Assembly (NCBI GenBank): GCA_022509125.1
Contig: JAFLTU010000011.1
Location: 1 to 59,219, forward strand
Origin: Muribaculaceae bacterium
GTDB taxonomy: Bacteria > Bacteroidota > Bacteroidia > Bacteroidales > Muribaculaceae
Length of the DNA: 59,219 nucleotides
Direction: 5' to 3'
The notes beneath the pieces were generated by a model. It did no database searches and was not told where the DNA came from. It saw nothing but the letters and a program-made list of their open reading frames with translations. How positions within the stretch are numbered: the stretch's first letter is position 1; each line of letters opens with the position of its first letter. The position numbers were made by a program, and so were the translations under genes. This document shows positions 18,593 to 27,228 of the stretch, in pieces.

Positions 18593-19798
18593 ATGGCTGA
18601 TATAAATGTAGGTCTTTTCGGTCTTGGTGTTGTGGGCGAAGGCATCGTAAAGGTGATTTCAAATGCCAAAAATGCTAACGCCGAAATCAAAAGGATTTGT
18701 GTCAAAGACTCTTCGAAAAAAAGAAATGTGGAGCTTAAACCCGGAATGATCACTCAACAACGAGAAGACATTTTCAACGATCCGGAAATAAATCTCATTG
18801 TGGAGGTCATCAACGACCCGGATGCAGCATATGAAATTGTCTCAGAGGCTCTAAAAAAGGGGCTGTCTGTGGTCAGTGGCAGCAAAACAATGATAGCACG
18901 CCATCTTCCCGAACTAATCGAGCTGCAACGAAAACATGGAGCATCTCTCCTCTACGACGCCTCTTCTTGCGGTTCAATCCCGGTGATCAGAAACCTGGAG
19001 GAATACTACGACAACGACCTTCTTCTGGAAGTGAAGGGTATTCTTAACGGTTCCTCCAATTTCATCCTCTCCCGGGTCTTCGACCATAATGAAAATTATG
19101 AAAATGCTCTCCAAACAGCTATTGATCTTGGGTTTGCTGAAACCGATCCTTCCTTCGATATAGAAGGATTCGACTCGCTTTATAAATTGATTATAATCAC
19201 TGTTCATGCCTTAGGCGTCTATGTGAAGCCAAGCGATATCTTCACCTACGGCATCACCCATATCTCCGATTTCGATATTAATTTCGCTAAAGAGAAAAGG
19301 GTAAAAATCAAGCTTGTTGCCCAAGTTGTGAAGATTTCAGAGTCGAGGTTCACAATGTTTGTGATGCCTGAATTTGTGCCAAAATCCCGATATATCTATA
19401 GCGTTGACGACGAATATAACGGTGTCGTGATCCGTGGCGAATGCTACGACCGACAATTCATGTTTGGGAAAGGGGCCGGTTCGCTTCCCACTGCCTCCTC
19501 TATCCTTTCCGACGTGGTGGCCCACCATCACGGTTATAAATATGGATATAAGAAGATGGGTTATAAAGACACCCCGGTTTACACCACCGACGTCTTGCTC
19601 AAGGTTTATGTCAGGTTCTCAGACACTCCGATTCCTGATTTGCTCCCATTCCATTCCATTCTTGAAAGATATTCTTCGCAAACCCTCAACTATGTTGTGG
19701 GAGAAATAAAGCTTAAAGACCTTATCGAATGTGATAAGATTTTGCGAAACCCGGATGTCTTCGTAATAAACATCCCTCGTTTCTTTGAAGACAACTAA
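18593..19798 (+). CDS. hom: Homoserine dehydrogenase
   Basis: A 401-residue monofunctional enzyme. N-terminal Rossmann motif GLFGLGVVGEGI (7-18), the central signature GILNGSSNFILSRV near 148-161, and DPSFDIEGFDSLYKL for the substrate domain. It reduces aspartate semialdehyde to homoserine, the substrate of the neighbouring MetX. It lacks an aspartokinase fusion, and the C-terminal stretch shows no clear ACT domain despite its length. Co-transcription with metX is likely (25-nt gap, no terminator). Confidence 0.95.
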   Translation: MADINVGLFGLGVVGEGIVKVISNAKNANAEIKRICVKDSSKKRNVELKPGMITQQREDIFNDPEINLIVEVINDPDAAYEIVSEALKKGLSVVSGSKTMIARHLPELIELQRKHGASLLYDASSCGSIPVIRNLEEYYDNDLLLEVKGILNGSSNFILSRVFDHNENYENALQTAIDLGFAETDPSFDIEGFDSLYKLIIITVHALGVYVKPSDIFTYGITHISDFDINFAKEKRVKIKLVAQVVKISESRFTMFVMPEFVPKSRYIYSVDDEYNGVVIRGECYDRQFMFGKGAGSLPTASSILSDVVAHHHGYKYGYKKMGYKDTPVYTTDVLLKVYVRFSDTPIPDLLPFHSILERYSSQTLNYVVGEIKLKDLIECDKILRNPDVFVINIPRFFEDN

Positions 19799-19812
19799 TT
19801 ATCCTGCCCTTC

Positions 19813-20733
19813 ATGCATTTTCGGATCCTTTTCTCTTTTGTTTGCTTGGCTTTGACCGGAGCTTTTGCTATGGCAACCGATATAATCATCGGTGGCGACA
19901 CTGTGGCTGTTTACAATGAAAACCTTAAAGTTATCGTCTCGGTTGATTCAACGGAGTCAGAGCAAGAGAAAGATTCCATCTCTTTGAATGAAGTTGAGGT
20001 GGAGGAAGCCGTCAATCCCGAAATCTTGCCTGATTCAATTGTTGCTTCCCCCTATAATTTCCCGGTATATGAGCCTTGGAGGGTGGCCTCCTTGAAAGGC
20101 AAATTGAAAATGCAGGGACTCCCGATCAGCCCTTCAGTGAAAATATTCATGAAGAAGGATTCTTTGATCTCTCTCTCTTTAAGCGCTCCTTTTGTGGGAG
20201 AGGCGGGGCGGCTTGAACTTACACCGGATTCGGTCACTGTGGTCAACAAAATGAAAAAGACATTCGTTAAAGAGGGCTACAGGCAATGGATGGATAAAAT
20301 CGGTTATGGAATGTTGGGAATCTCAGAGGTCCAGAATCTTCTCCTTGCACGTTTCTTTCTGCCAGGGATAAATCTGGATGAAGTGGAAATTGACGACGTG
20401 GTGGAGGTTTTTAATGAAGGGCAACAGCTAAATGTCGTGCCAAAAGGAATTGCAGAGCTTCCAGGCATTAAATACGGCTTTGTGGTCGACAATCTCTTCA
20501 ATCCTGTTATGCTGGTCGTTATACCCTCTGATTCTCCTGACACTGAAGTTGATGCTATTTACACTCCCTCTCTCGACGGGTATAATATCGATATCAATTA
20601 TATTGACAGTGTTAAGAACATGGGGATTCGGCTTGACTTAAAGAATCCGGAATGGTCCGGAGAGGCACCAAAACCTATCGATTTGCGAAAATATCGCCAA
20701 CTCTCCTTCCCTGATTTTATGAAAAAACTTTAG
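19813..20733 (+). CDS. DUF4292-family exported protein
   Basis: A 306-residue protein with an N-terminal signal (MHFRILFSFV to AFAMA). After an acidic Ser/Glu-rich spacer (about 45-75) the domain begins at EPWRVASLKGKLKMQG and continues with SLSAPFVGEAGRLELT and a beta-rich body, matching DUF4292, a LolA/LppX-like envelope family of Bacteroidetes. No Cys lipobox is evident, unlike many relatives. It starts 14 nt after hom and precedes the EnvC-like gene, its usual genomic partner. Proposed role: envelope biogenesis, perhaps lipid or lipoprotein handling. Confidence 0.78.
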   Translation: MHFRILFSFVCLALTGAFAMATDIIIGGDTVAVYNENLKVIVSVDSTESEQEKDSISLNEVEVEEAVNPEILPDSIVASPYNFPVYEPWRVASLKGKLKMQGLPISPSVKIFMKKDSLISLSLSAPFVGEAGRLELTPDSVTVVNKMKKTFVKEGYRQWMDKIGYGMLGISEVQNLLLARFFLPGINLDEVEIDDVVEVFNEGQQLNVVPKGIAELPGIKYGFVVDNLFNPVMLVVIPSDSPDTEVDAIYTPSLDGYNIDINYIDSVKNMGIRLDLKNPEWSGEAPKPIDLRKYRQLSFPDFMKKL

Positions 20734-20812
20734 TATCGCCTCCATAGTTTCTTTGTTTCTCTAACCCTTTTCCCCATATTATAATTTGTAGAAAAATCCT
20801 ATTCCTTTAGTA

Positions 20813-22417
20813 ATGAGATTTTTTATTCTTTGGTTTATCTCCCTTTTTCTTTTCGTTCCAATCCATGGATCCGCTTTCATTGACCAGACAGAGAAAGTAA
20901 GTTCAACTGTGGATCAAACATCGCAAACAAAGAAAACCACACCCGCAAGAAAAAGAAAAAAATCCCAGCCATCTTCTCCTCAAAAAAACAACTCTAAAAC
21001 CTCTTCATCAAAAGCGCAAGCTCCTAAAACCTCTGCCGAGGCTAAGAAAAAGCAGGCTGAAACCCAAAACGAGATTAAGCTGACTGAGCAACAAATCAGG
21101 GAAAATGAGGCCAAAGTTTCCAAGTCTTTGTCAGATCTTGGGAAAATCGACCAGGAAATCGATAAAACATCTTCCCAGATTAAAGACATCAACGCCAATC
21201 TCAAAAAAATCGATGCCGAAGTCTCGTCTCTTGAATCAGGTATTGCGTCCAACGAATCAGAGCTCGCAAAACTTCGGGAGGAATACCTCAAGGCCGTCAA
21301 AAAAATGAGGGTAACCAAAAAAAATAAAACTTCTCTGGCATTTATTTTCTCTTCCAAGAGTCTTAATCAGGCTATGCGGAGAATGAGATACCTTCGTGAA
21401 TTTTCCTCCTGGCGTGAAAACCATTCGAGAGAAATCAACGCCAAAGTCGAAGCTCTAAAAAAACAAAAGGAACAACTTGCTATCGCTCGCGACGAACAAG
21501 CAAAATCGCTCGCGTTGCGAAAGGCAAGCCAGGAAAAACTCGCGCTTCAGCATCGACAACAGGAATCTATCATCAATGATCTGAAGCAAAATGGCAAAGC
21601 CCTCCAATCTCATCTTCAGCGTAAACAAGCCGAGGCAAAAGAATTGGGCGATATGGTGTCGCGACTTATTGCTGAAGAGCAGAGGAAAGCGGCTGAAGAA
21701 GAGGCTCGCAGAAGAGCTGCCGAAGAGGAGGCCCGTCGCAAAGCCTTAGAAGAAGAGTCTCGTCAAAAGGCTCTCGAAGAGCAAGCCAAGAAAGAACAAC
21801 AGCTTCTTGCCAATTCCGATCAGAAGGAAAACAAAAACTCCAAAAAATCAGATTCTAAAGCCTCAAAAAAAGCGGAATCTAATCCATCTGCAAAAAACGA
21901 CACCAAAACGTCCACTCTTTCCACAGACTATGCTAATGCCCGGAAACGCGCTCCAAGAGGGGAGTCGAAATCTTCATCAAATTCTCAATCCACTCCTGTT
22001 TCCGATTCATTCCAGGATATGAGAGGCAAACTTCCTAACCCCTCTTCCGGTTCTTTCGTAATAACTTCGAGATTCGGCAGGCAGCACCTCCCCGATCTCC
22101 CCGATGTGGAATACGATAACCCCGGAATTGATGCTGAATCGGATCCCGGCGCTTCCGCTAAAGCTGTTTTTAAAGGTAAAGTTTCCGGAGTCTATCTTCT
22201 ACCTGGATATAACACCGTAGTAATCGTTAACCATGGCAACTATTACACGGTCTATGGCAATATCGCAAATCCGGCCGTAAAAAATGGCGACAATGTTGAA
22301 GCCGGAACTTCCCTCGGTACCCTCGCTCTAAAAGACGAAGATTCCTCTCATTCGGCTATTCATTTCGAAGTGTGGAAAAATCGGGAGAAACTCAACCCTC
22401 AAGACTGGCTCCGATAA
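20813..22417 (+). CDS. EnvC-like murein hydrolase activator (degenerate M23/LytM)
   Basis: A 534-residue exported protein: signal peptide (about 1-21), a Lys/Ser/Pro-rich linker, two long coiled-coil regions (about 80-330, including the repeated A/E/R-rich stretch near 290-320), a second low-complexity linker, and a C-terminal LytM domain (about 425-534). The zinc ligands of active M23 enzymes are missing: the HxxxD motif reads NPGIDAESD, and the HxH motif reads AIHFE. That pattern is typical of EnvC-type activators of amidases in daughter-cell separation. It ends 7 nt before the convergent TPR gene. Confidence 0.9.
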   Translation: MRFFILWFISLFLFVPIHGSAFIDQTEKVSSTVDQTSQTKKTTPARKRKKSQPSSPQKNNSKTSSSKAQAPKTSAEAKKKQAETQNEIKLTEQQIRENEAKVSKSLSDLGKIDQEIDKTSSQIKDINANLKKIDAEVSSLESGIASNESELAKLREEYLKAVKKMRVTKKNKTSLAFIFSSKSLNQAMRRMRYLREFSSWRENHSREINAKVEALKKQKEQLAIARDEQAKSLALRKASQEKLALQHRQQESIINDLKQNGKALQSHLQRKQAEAKELGDMVSRLIAEEQRKAAEEEARRRAAEEEARRKALEEESRQKALEEQAKKEQQLLANSDQKENKNSKKSDSKASKKAESNPSAKNDTKTSTLSTDYANARKRAPRGESKSSSNSQSTPVSDSFQDMRGKLPNPSSGSFVITSRFGRQHLPDLPDVEYDNPGIDAESDPGASAKAVFKGKVSGVYLLPGYNTVVIVNHGNYYTVYGNIANPAVKNGDNVEAGTSLGTLALKDEDSSHSAIHFEVWKNREKLNPQDWLR

Positions 22418-22424
22418 ACCTTAT

Positions 22425-24152
22425 TCAATCTTTCTTCAATCCCTCTATTGCCCCTTTGATAGCTTCAAAGTGGGTGTGATATTCTTCGTTGTCATCTCCC
22501 TGTTCTTCTGCCATCTGGAGCGCCTCCTCCATAAAAGTCAGGGCATTTTCATATTCCCCGATTTTATAGAGTATCCAAGCATAGGTGTCAAGATAAGTCG
22601 GATTGTTGTCTACAAGTTCCAGAACCCTGTGGCTCATTTTCTTCGCCTTCTCGAGCTCTCTGCCCTCTTCACTAAGAAAATAGGCATAGTTATTGAGAGT
22701 CAAAGCGTTGTCTGGCAAGAAATAGAGAGATTTCTCATATTCTGCAAAGGCTTTGTCAGCCTCTCCTCTTTTGTAGTATATGTCACCCAGAATGCAGTAA
22801 AGCGAACTCGCCCATTGCAAGCCCTCATAATCGAGTCTATGGCGCAACGTGTCGTCATCCTCTGTAAGGCCCAAGGGGGGTTCTGAAAGAAGCTCTCGGA
22901 TTATTCGCTCTGCCTCCTGAGAATCTTCCAGCATGGAAGCCGAAGCTGAATATAAATTCTTCAGACTTTGACTCGGCTCTAAATATTCCTTTGCTTTGTT
23001 GTAATTTTTCACTGCCCCCTCATAATTTTTATCCATCATGTCGAAACTCACCAACATCAGCCAATAGTTCTCGTTGGTGGGATCAACATCTATTGCGTAG
23101 CCGATAGCCTCTCCCGCTGCTGCGTAATCCCCCTTAGCGGCTTCATAACGGGCCGACATCTCAAGCACCTGTGGCTCATGTAAATACTGACTCTGGAGCA
23201 CCGAAAACAAATGATCACCTCTTTTCCTGTCTCCCTCTTCATCAAGAAGTTTCTGAAGATAGTCACCCAAAATCCCCAATTTGTCTTCGAGCTCAAGATC
23301 TTCCGACAAAAGAGCCGAATAAACCATATTATCGAGCATCACACTATCACCGGTAGCCCTATAATACTGGGCCAGGCTCATTTTAACGGCTCCATTCTCA
23401 GGCGCCAAAGCCTCGGCCTCCTTGTAGGCTTTGACCACAGAATCCATATTTCCGACAACCTCGTAGAGATTTCCCTTCAAGATCCTCGCATAGGGATCTC
23501 CCGGATGGGCCTCTATCAGAAGATCTGCTTCCTGAAGCGCACCCACGGTGTCTTTATCGGCTAATTTAAATGTGATTTTCTTAAGGCTTATATCTTTGCT
23601 TTTTCCCTCTATTCCTTCATACCTCTCCAGAGCCTCGATGGCCTTCCCCGGCTCCATTCTTCGCATATAGGCATCTGCCATCGCCTGAAGCAACTGAGTC
23701 TCCCCCGGCAAAATATTATAGGTGTTTTCATAGACTCTCACAGATTCCTCCACTGTGTCGAGAGCCGTTGTGAGATATCCGTAAAGCTGGGTCGCATAGA
23801 GATCTCGGGGATTTGCGTCAACATATTCCTGCATCATCCGAAGGCTCCGCAATAACTCTGGCTCGCTCTGCATCGTGTCGGTGCGCAGAAATAGCCGCTG
23901 GCTCCCATAGGTAAAGCCTGCGTCGCCATATCCCGGATCAAGCTCATAGGCCCTCTTGAAATATTCATAAGCCTTGGCCATCTCTTGGCGCGAAGCCTCA
24001 AGGCTCCCTTGAAGAAAATAATAGCGTGCCTTTTGCCGTCGAGCCAAATCCGTCTCTCCTTGAGCCGATCCTCCCCAAGCCAACGATGTGGCTGCAAGAA
24101 CTAGCAACCCAATCAAAAATCCTCTTCTCTCTCTCCTTACAAATCTTCTCAT
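22425..24152 (-). CDS. Exported tetratricopeptide repeat protein
   Basis: A 575-residue protein with signal (MRRFVRRERRGF then a hydrophobic core to WGGSAQG) and TPR units throughout, for example KAYEYFKRAYELDPGYG, AIEALERYEG, AFAEYEKSLYFLPDNALTLNNYAYFLSEEG and YLDTYAWILYKIGEYENAL. The last blocks are canonical TPRs. Its ATG overlaps the dut stop (ATGA), so it is translationally coupled to dut. In other Bacteroidales dut, this TPR gene, DUF4292 and EnvC are neighbours, suggesting an envelope or division-linked role. Confidence 0.87.
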   Translation of the reverse strand: MRRFVRRERRGFLIGLLVLAATSLAWGGSAQGETDLARRQKARYYFLQGSLEASRQEMAKAYEYFKRAYELDPGYGDAGFTYGSQRLFLRTDTMQSEPELLRSLRMMQEYVDANPRDLYATQLYGYLTTALDTVEESVRVYENTYNILPGETQLLQAMADAYMRRMEPGKAIEALERYEGIEGKSKDISLKKITFKLADKDTVGALQEADLLIEAHPGDPYARILKGNLYEVVGNMDSVVKAYKEAEALAPENGAVKMSLAQYYRATGDSVMLDNMVYSALLSEDLELEDKLGILGDYLQKLLDEEGDRKRGDHLFSVLQSQYLHEPQVLEMSARYEAAKGDYAAAGEAIGYAIDVDPTNENYWLMLVSFDMMDKNYEGAVKNYNKAKEYLEPSQSLKNLYSASASMLEDSQEAERIIRELLSEPPLGLTEDDDTLRHRLDYEGLQWASSLYCILGDIYYKRGEADKAFAEYEKSLYFLPDNALTLNNYAYFLSEEGRELEKAKKMSHRVLELVDNNPTYLDTYAWILYKIGEYENALTFMEEALQMAEEQGDDNEEYHTHFEAIKGAIEGLKKD

Positions 24153-24595
24153 TCTGTCCCTGTATGCCCGAAGGCCCCTTTTTCTCGTTGAGTATGGTCA
24201 AGTTCCTTGGCCGGTTCCCAAGTCACATGGCTATATTTGGTTATCACCATCTGGCAGATCCTCTCTCCGTCGTTCACAGTGAAATCTTCCTCACCAAGAT
24301 TTATTAAAATCACCCCGATTTCTCCCCTATAGTCAGCATCCACTGTCCCCGGAGTGTTCACAATTGACAGGCCATAGTTCAAAGCCAGTCCCGACCTCGG
24401 TCTAATCTGACATTCATAACCCTGTGGCAACTGTATGTAAAGCCCTGTCGGTATTAAGGCCCTCTGCAGCGGTTTCAACACCACCGGCCCCATCGGAAGA
24501 TAAGCCCTCACATCCATGCCGGCCGCCTCAAACGTCCCATAGTCAGGCAAGTCATGATGGCTCCGGTTGATCACCTTAACTTTCACTCTGTCCAT
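24149..24595 (-). CDS. dut: Deoxyuridine 5'-triphosphate nucleotidohydrolase
   Basis: A 148-residue trimeric dUTPase. All five family motifs are present: AGMDVRA, RPRSGLA, GTVDADYRGEIGV, the block GERICQMVI, and the C-terminal glycine-rich arm REKGAFGHTGTE. It hydrolyses dUTP to dUMP and PPi, limiting uracil in DNA and supplying dTMP synthesis. Full length for the family. It is followed by the overlapping TPR gene. Confidence 0.97.
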   Translation of the reverse strand: MDRVKVKVINRSHHDLPDYGTFEAAGMDVRAYLPMGPVVLKPLQRALIPTGLYIQLPQGYECQIRPRSGLALNYGLSIVNTPGTVDADYRGEIGVILINLGEEDFTVNDGERICQMVITKYSHVTWEPAKELDHTQREKGAFGHTGTE

Positions 24596-24666
24596 TCCTC
24601 TATCCTGTTTATAAAACCTTCAATCCAACTTTAAACTTTCAACTTCCCAACCCTCCCCCTTAATTC

Positions 24667-24692
24667 AAAAAAAGCCGCCTCTCAAGGCGGCT
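24667..24692 (-). terminator. Terminator of the ferredoxin gene
   Basis: On the minus strand a perfect 8-bp stem AGCCGCCT/AGGCGGCT with a 4-nt loop is followed directly by seven T residues. It lies 12 nt after the ferredoxin stop and before dut. Confidence 0.88.
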
Positions 24693-24704
24693 AACTCTTT
24701 GTGG

Positions 24705-24875
24705 TTATTCTCCCGGATGGATTGCATCGTTGGGGCAAACCTCTGCGCAACTACCGCAGTCGATACATGTGTCGGGATCGATATGATAGATGTCTCCCTC
24801 ACTGATTGCCTCAACCGGGCAGACAGATATGCATGTCCCGCAGGCTATGCAATTGTCATTGATTACGTATGCCAT
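24705..24875 (-). CDS. 2[4Fe-4S] ferredoxin
   Basis: A 56-residue protein reading MAYVINDNCIACGTC at the start. Two clusters of the form CxxCxxCxxxCP are present: Cys9, Cys12, Cys15, Cys19 and Cys37, Cys40, Cys43, Cys47. The two halves show the internal symmetry of bacterial ferredoxins. It is a small cytoplasmic electron carrier for anaerobic enzymes such as pyruvate:ferredoxin oxidoreductase. It has its own near-consensus promoter and a strong terminator, so it is expressed as a single short transcript. Confidence 0.97.
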   Translation of the reverse strand: MAYVINDNCIACGTCISVCPVEAISEGDIYHIDPDTCIDCGSCAEVCPNDAIHPGE

Positions 24876-24915
24876 AATTCTCTCGCGTTTTTGTTTAGTT
24901 TTTGTTATTTCAAGG

Positions 24916-24947
24916 CAAATTTATATCATATTGACTTCTCTTCCAAA
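24916..24947 (-). promoter_or_regulatory. Promoter of the ferredoxin gene
   Basis: Minus strand: TTTG (24947-24944), 20-nt spacer, TAAATTTG (24923-24916). Identical -7 box and spacing to the tRNA promoter at the left edge. The predicted leader is about 35 nt. Confidence 0.75.
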
Positions 24948-25034
24948 TTTCGAGTCATAATTCTCTCGCCTCTTCCCTTTTAACTTTCCCTATATCCTGA
25001 TAGTCTTGTGTCGAAGGTGTTTATATTTCTACTT

Positions 25035-26564
25035 TCAATTTTTGCCAATTTCCGGCTCTTTTGTCCCTCCCTCAGGCGGATTAAGCGGCACCCCGTCTGT
25101 CCCCAGGAAGAAAGGCCACGGCATGCCAAATATCTGAGCCGGCGTTTTTCCCGGACAGATATAGCCGTCGATCACTGTGTCTCTGCCGCTCGGACTCTCG
25201 TAGGTGTATAATCTGAACCGGTAAAGCATCACGGCTATGTGTTCAAAAACTTTACTCTGGATTGCCTCGTAGGTAACCCAGTCTGAAGTTGCCGTGAAGC
25301 AATAAACTTCCAAGGGTATTCCATTGGCTGTCTGGGCTAATGTCCTCACGAAAATTGGATCGTTGTCTGTGGATTTGGCTATCATCGGATTCGCCTGCAG
25401 CCACATCTTTAAATAGGCACGGAAACATCCTAAATTCGTGTCGATACTCCCGTTGGCGAGTCCATCCGGATTGCCCGCATCCACTTCCTTGCCTGCTTGT
25501 TTCTGCTCGATTTTCTTCGCGATCCAATCCTTCATCAGCGGGATTGCTGAAAATTCGTTTAATAAAACTTCATCACATTCCACCACACTGTCAGCATCTA
25601 TCATATAGCTCCTTTGTATTCTCCGGGTGTTGGAATTACTCATGTTTTGATAGTTGGTAAATCCTTGGCTCACAAGATTATAAGGAGGAAGTGTTGTCAC
25701 CGTCTTGTCCCAGTTTAGCACTTTTACTGCCGTCAGGCTCACTTCGGTCACAATTCCATTGGCATTGGTCCCGGCTACGCTGATCCAGTCTCCTTCATGC
25801 AATGAGTCGTTTTCGCTAAGCTGCACTCCCGCCACAACTCCCAGAATACTGTCGCGAAACACCAACATTAAGACGGCCGCAAACGCACCAAGACCTGCCA
25901 AAAGGCTGCCCGGACTCTTGTCCAGAATTATAGCCACAGTGATGATAGCAAAAACTATCCACACCAGACCCTTCACAAGCTGCACCAAGCCCTTCAAAGG
26001 AAGCTTCCTCTTGTTCTCTCGCTGGTCTATCTTTGTCCAAGTCACGTCGGCCAATACGCATATCGCAACTCCCAAAACATAGCTGAGATAAACCCAAGTC
26101 AATCTTGTGAGCCACGACGCCAAGGTTGCCTTGCTGTTAAGGGTGAATTCTATCAATATCAAAAATACTATGGGAGGCACCACCCTCACGCATTTCGAAA
26201 AGAAATGATAGTCTGTAAGAATATCGTAACTGTGGCCCTGGTAATGTTTTCCTATAAGCCTGACAATCCCCAACACTATCCATTGCAATATCCAGCCTAT
26301 CCCAAAGGAAATGATAAACACCAATACTGCATACACGAAAGTGAATAGCGTGGCGTCATGGTCGGCATGAAACAAGCCTAAAAACCATTTCACCAACTCC
26401 ATCAGCCAATGGGCCACTGCGAAAGTGCCCTGGTTCTCCCCGTGAAGTCCTATGGTCGCAATCGTCGGATCGGGCGCTTCCGACAACCTGTCTGCATCAT
26501 TCACAAACATATAGTCATATAATACGTTATCTGTTGTTAGATCCTTCGTTTCCTCAACTATCAT
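25035..26564 (-). CDS. MscS-family mechanosensitive ion channel
   Basis: A 509-residue membrane protein with about five hydrophobic segments between residues 70 and 230, followed by the MscS pore helix and beta domain: GLGAFAAVLMLVFRDSILGVVAGVQL, then DWISVAGTNANGIVTEVSLTAVKV and the motif with LPPYNLVSQ. Family members open under membrane tension and release solutes on hypo-osmotic shock. The cytosolic part is longer than in E. coli MscS (286 residues), as in YbdG-like members. ATG 26564 lies almost on the predicted transcription start, so an internal start at Met19 (26510) is possible. Confidence 0.93.
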   Translation of the reverse strand: MIVEETKDLTTDNVLYDYMFVNDADRLSEAPDPTIATIGLHGENQGTFAVAHWLMELVKWFLGLFHADHDATLFTFVYAVLVFIISFGIGWILQWIVLGIVRLIGKHYQGHSYDILTDYHFFSKCVRVVPPIVFLILIEFTLNSKATLASWLTRLTWVYLSYVLGVAICVLADVTWTKIDQRENKRKLPLKGLVQLVKGLVWIVFAIITVAIILDKSPGSLLAGLGAFAAVLMLVFRDSILGVVAGVQLSENDSLHEGDWISVAGTNANGIVTEVSLTAVKVLNWDKTVTTLPPYNLVSQGFTNYQNMSNSNTRRIQRSYMIDADSVVECDEVLLNEFSAIPLMKDWIAKKIEQKQAGKEVDAGNPDGLANGSIDTNLGCFRAYLKMWLQANPMIAKSTDNDPIFVRTLAQTANGIPLEVYCFTATSDWVTYEAIQSKVFEHIAVMLYRFRLYTYESPSGRDTVIDGYICPGKTPAQIFGMPWPFFLGTDGVPLNPPEGGTKEPEIGKN

Positions 26565-26569
26565 ATCCG

Positions 26570-26577
26570 CAAATTTA
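26570..26577 (-). promoter_or_regulatory. -7 box of the mechanosensitive channel gene
   Basis: TAAATTTG on the minus strand is an exact -7 match, but it ends only 6 nt before the first ATG of the channel gene. At the expected -33 position there is no TTTG. If it is used, the mRNA would be leaderless or translation would start further in. Confidence 0.4.
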
Positions 26578-26607
26578 GCTAAAATTCCTTAAAATTGATT
26601 CCCCCCT

Positions 26608-26639
26608 TTTGTCTTTATCCTCAAATTTTCCTACCTTTG
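26608..26639 (+). promoter_or_regulatory. Promoter of ndk
   Basis: TTTG (26608-26611), 20-nt spacer, TACCTTTG (26632-26639). Predicted leader about 30 nt. Divergent from the channel gene. Confidence 0.72.
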
Positions 26640-26674
26640 AACCATAAAGCAAAATTATTTTATAAAGATTTATT

Positions 26675-27136
26675 ATGGAGCAGACTCTTGTTCTTCTTAA
26701 ACCTTCTTGCCTCGAGAGAGGACTTGTTGGCCAGGTGATTACTCGTATTCAAGAAAGAGGAATAATTATCGCCGGAATGAAAATGATGCAGCTCGATGAA
26801 AAAATCCTGCGCGAACACTACGCCCACCTCGTCGACAAGCCCTTCTTCCCCTCGCTTGCCGCTTCTATGATGGCTTCCCCTGTGATTGCCATGGTCCTTA
26901 AAGGTGTAGATATTGTTGAAGTGTTCCGCAAAATGACCGGTGTCACCAACGGTCGCAAAGCTGAGCCAGGCACTCTTCGCGGTGATTTCTGCATGAGCGG
27001 ACAGGCCAACATTATCCATGCTTCCGATTCTGTGGAAAACGCTAAGATTGAAATCAACCGATTCTTCAAACCCGAAGAAGTGTTTGATTACTCTCCTGTG
27101 ACCCTCCCATTCATCTACGGTGACGGCGAAGCATAA
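26675..27136 (+). CDS. ndk: Nucleoside diphosphate kinase
   Basis: A 153-residue enzyme that transfers the gamma phosphate between nucleoside triphosphates and diphosphates through a phosphohistidine. The active site is His115 in NIIHASDS, preceded by the conserved RGDFC and followed by a C-terminus with EEVFDY. The N-terminus TLVLLKPSCLERGL matches the KPD(A/G) start of the family. Length is slightly above the usual 140-150, as in Bacteroidetes homologues. It has its own promoter. Confidence 0.97.
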   Translation: MEQTLVLLKPSCLERGLVGQVITRIQERGIIIAGMKMMQLDEKILREHYAHLVDKPFFPSLAASMMASPVIAMVLKGVDIVEVFRKMTGVTNGRKAEPGTLRGDFCMSGQANIIHASDSVENAKIEINRFFKPEEVFDYSPVTLPFIYGDGEA

Positions 27137-27144
27137 TTAATTTT

Positions 27145-27177
27145 AATGAGAATCCTCTATTTTCCCCAAAGCATAAT
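27145..27177 (+). repeat. Solitary copy of the head of the 54.8-55.1 kb repeat
   Basis: This 33-nt stretch just after ndk matches the first 33 nt of the repeat unit at 54939 at all but about five positions, including the block ATCCTCTATTTTCC. The palindromic part of the unit is missing here. It may be a decayed or partial copy. Confidence 0.6.
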
Positions 27178-27228
27178 CATTTAATTTTTTTTGACTTTGT
27201 GTTTCAAACCCAAAGTTTAATTAAAGAA

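Noticed and set aside
27192-27199. TGACTTTG before the M23 gene as a -7 box
   Set aside because: The first two bases are TG rather than TA, and no TTTG is placed 20 nt upstream; it may be a weak promoter but cannot be supported.
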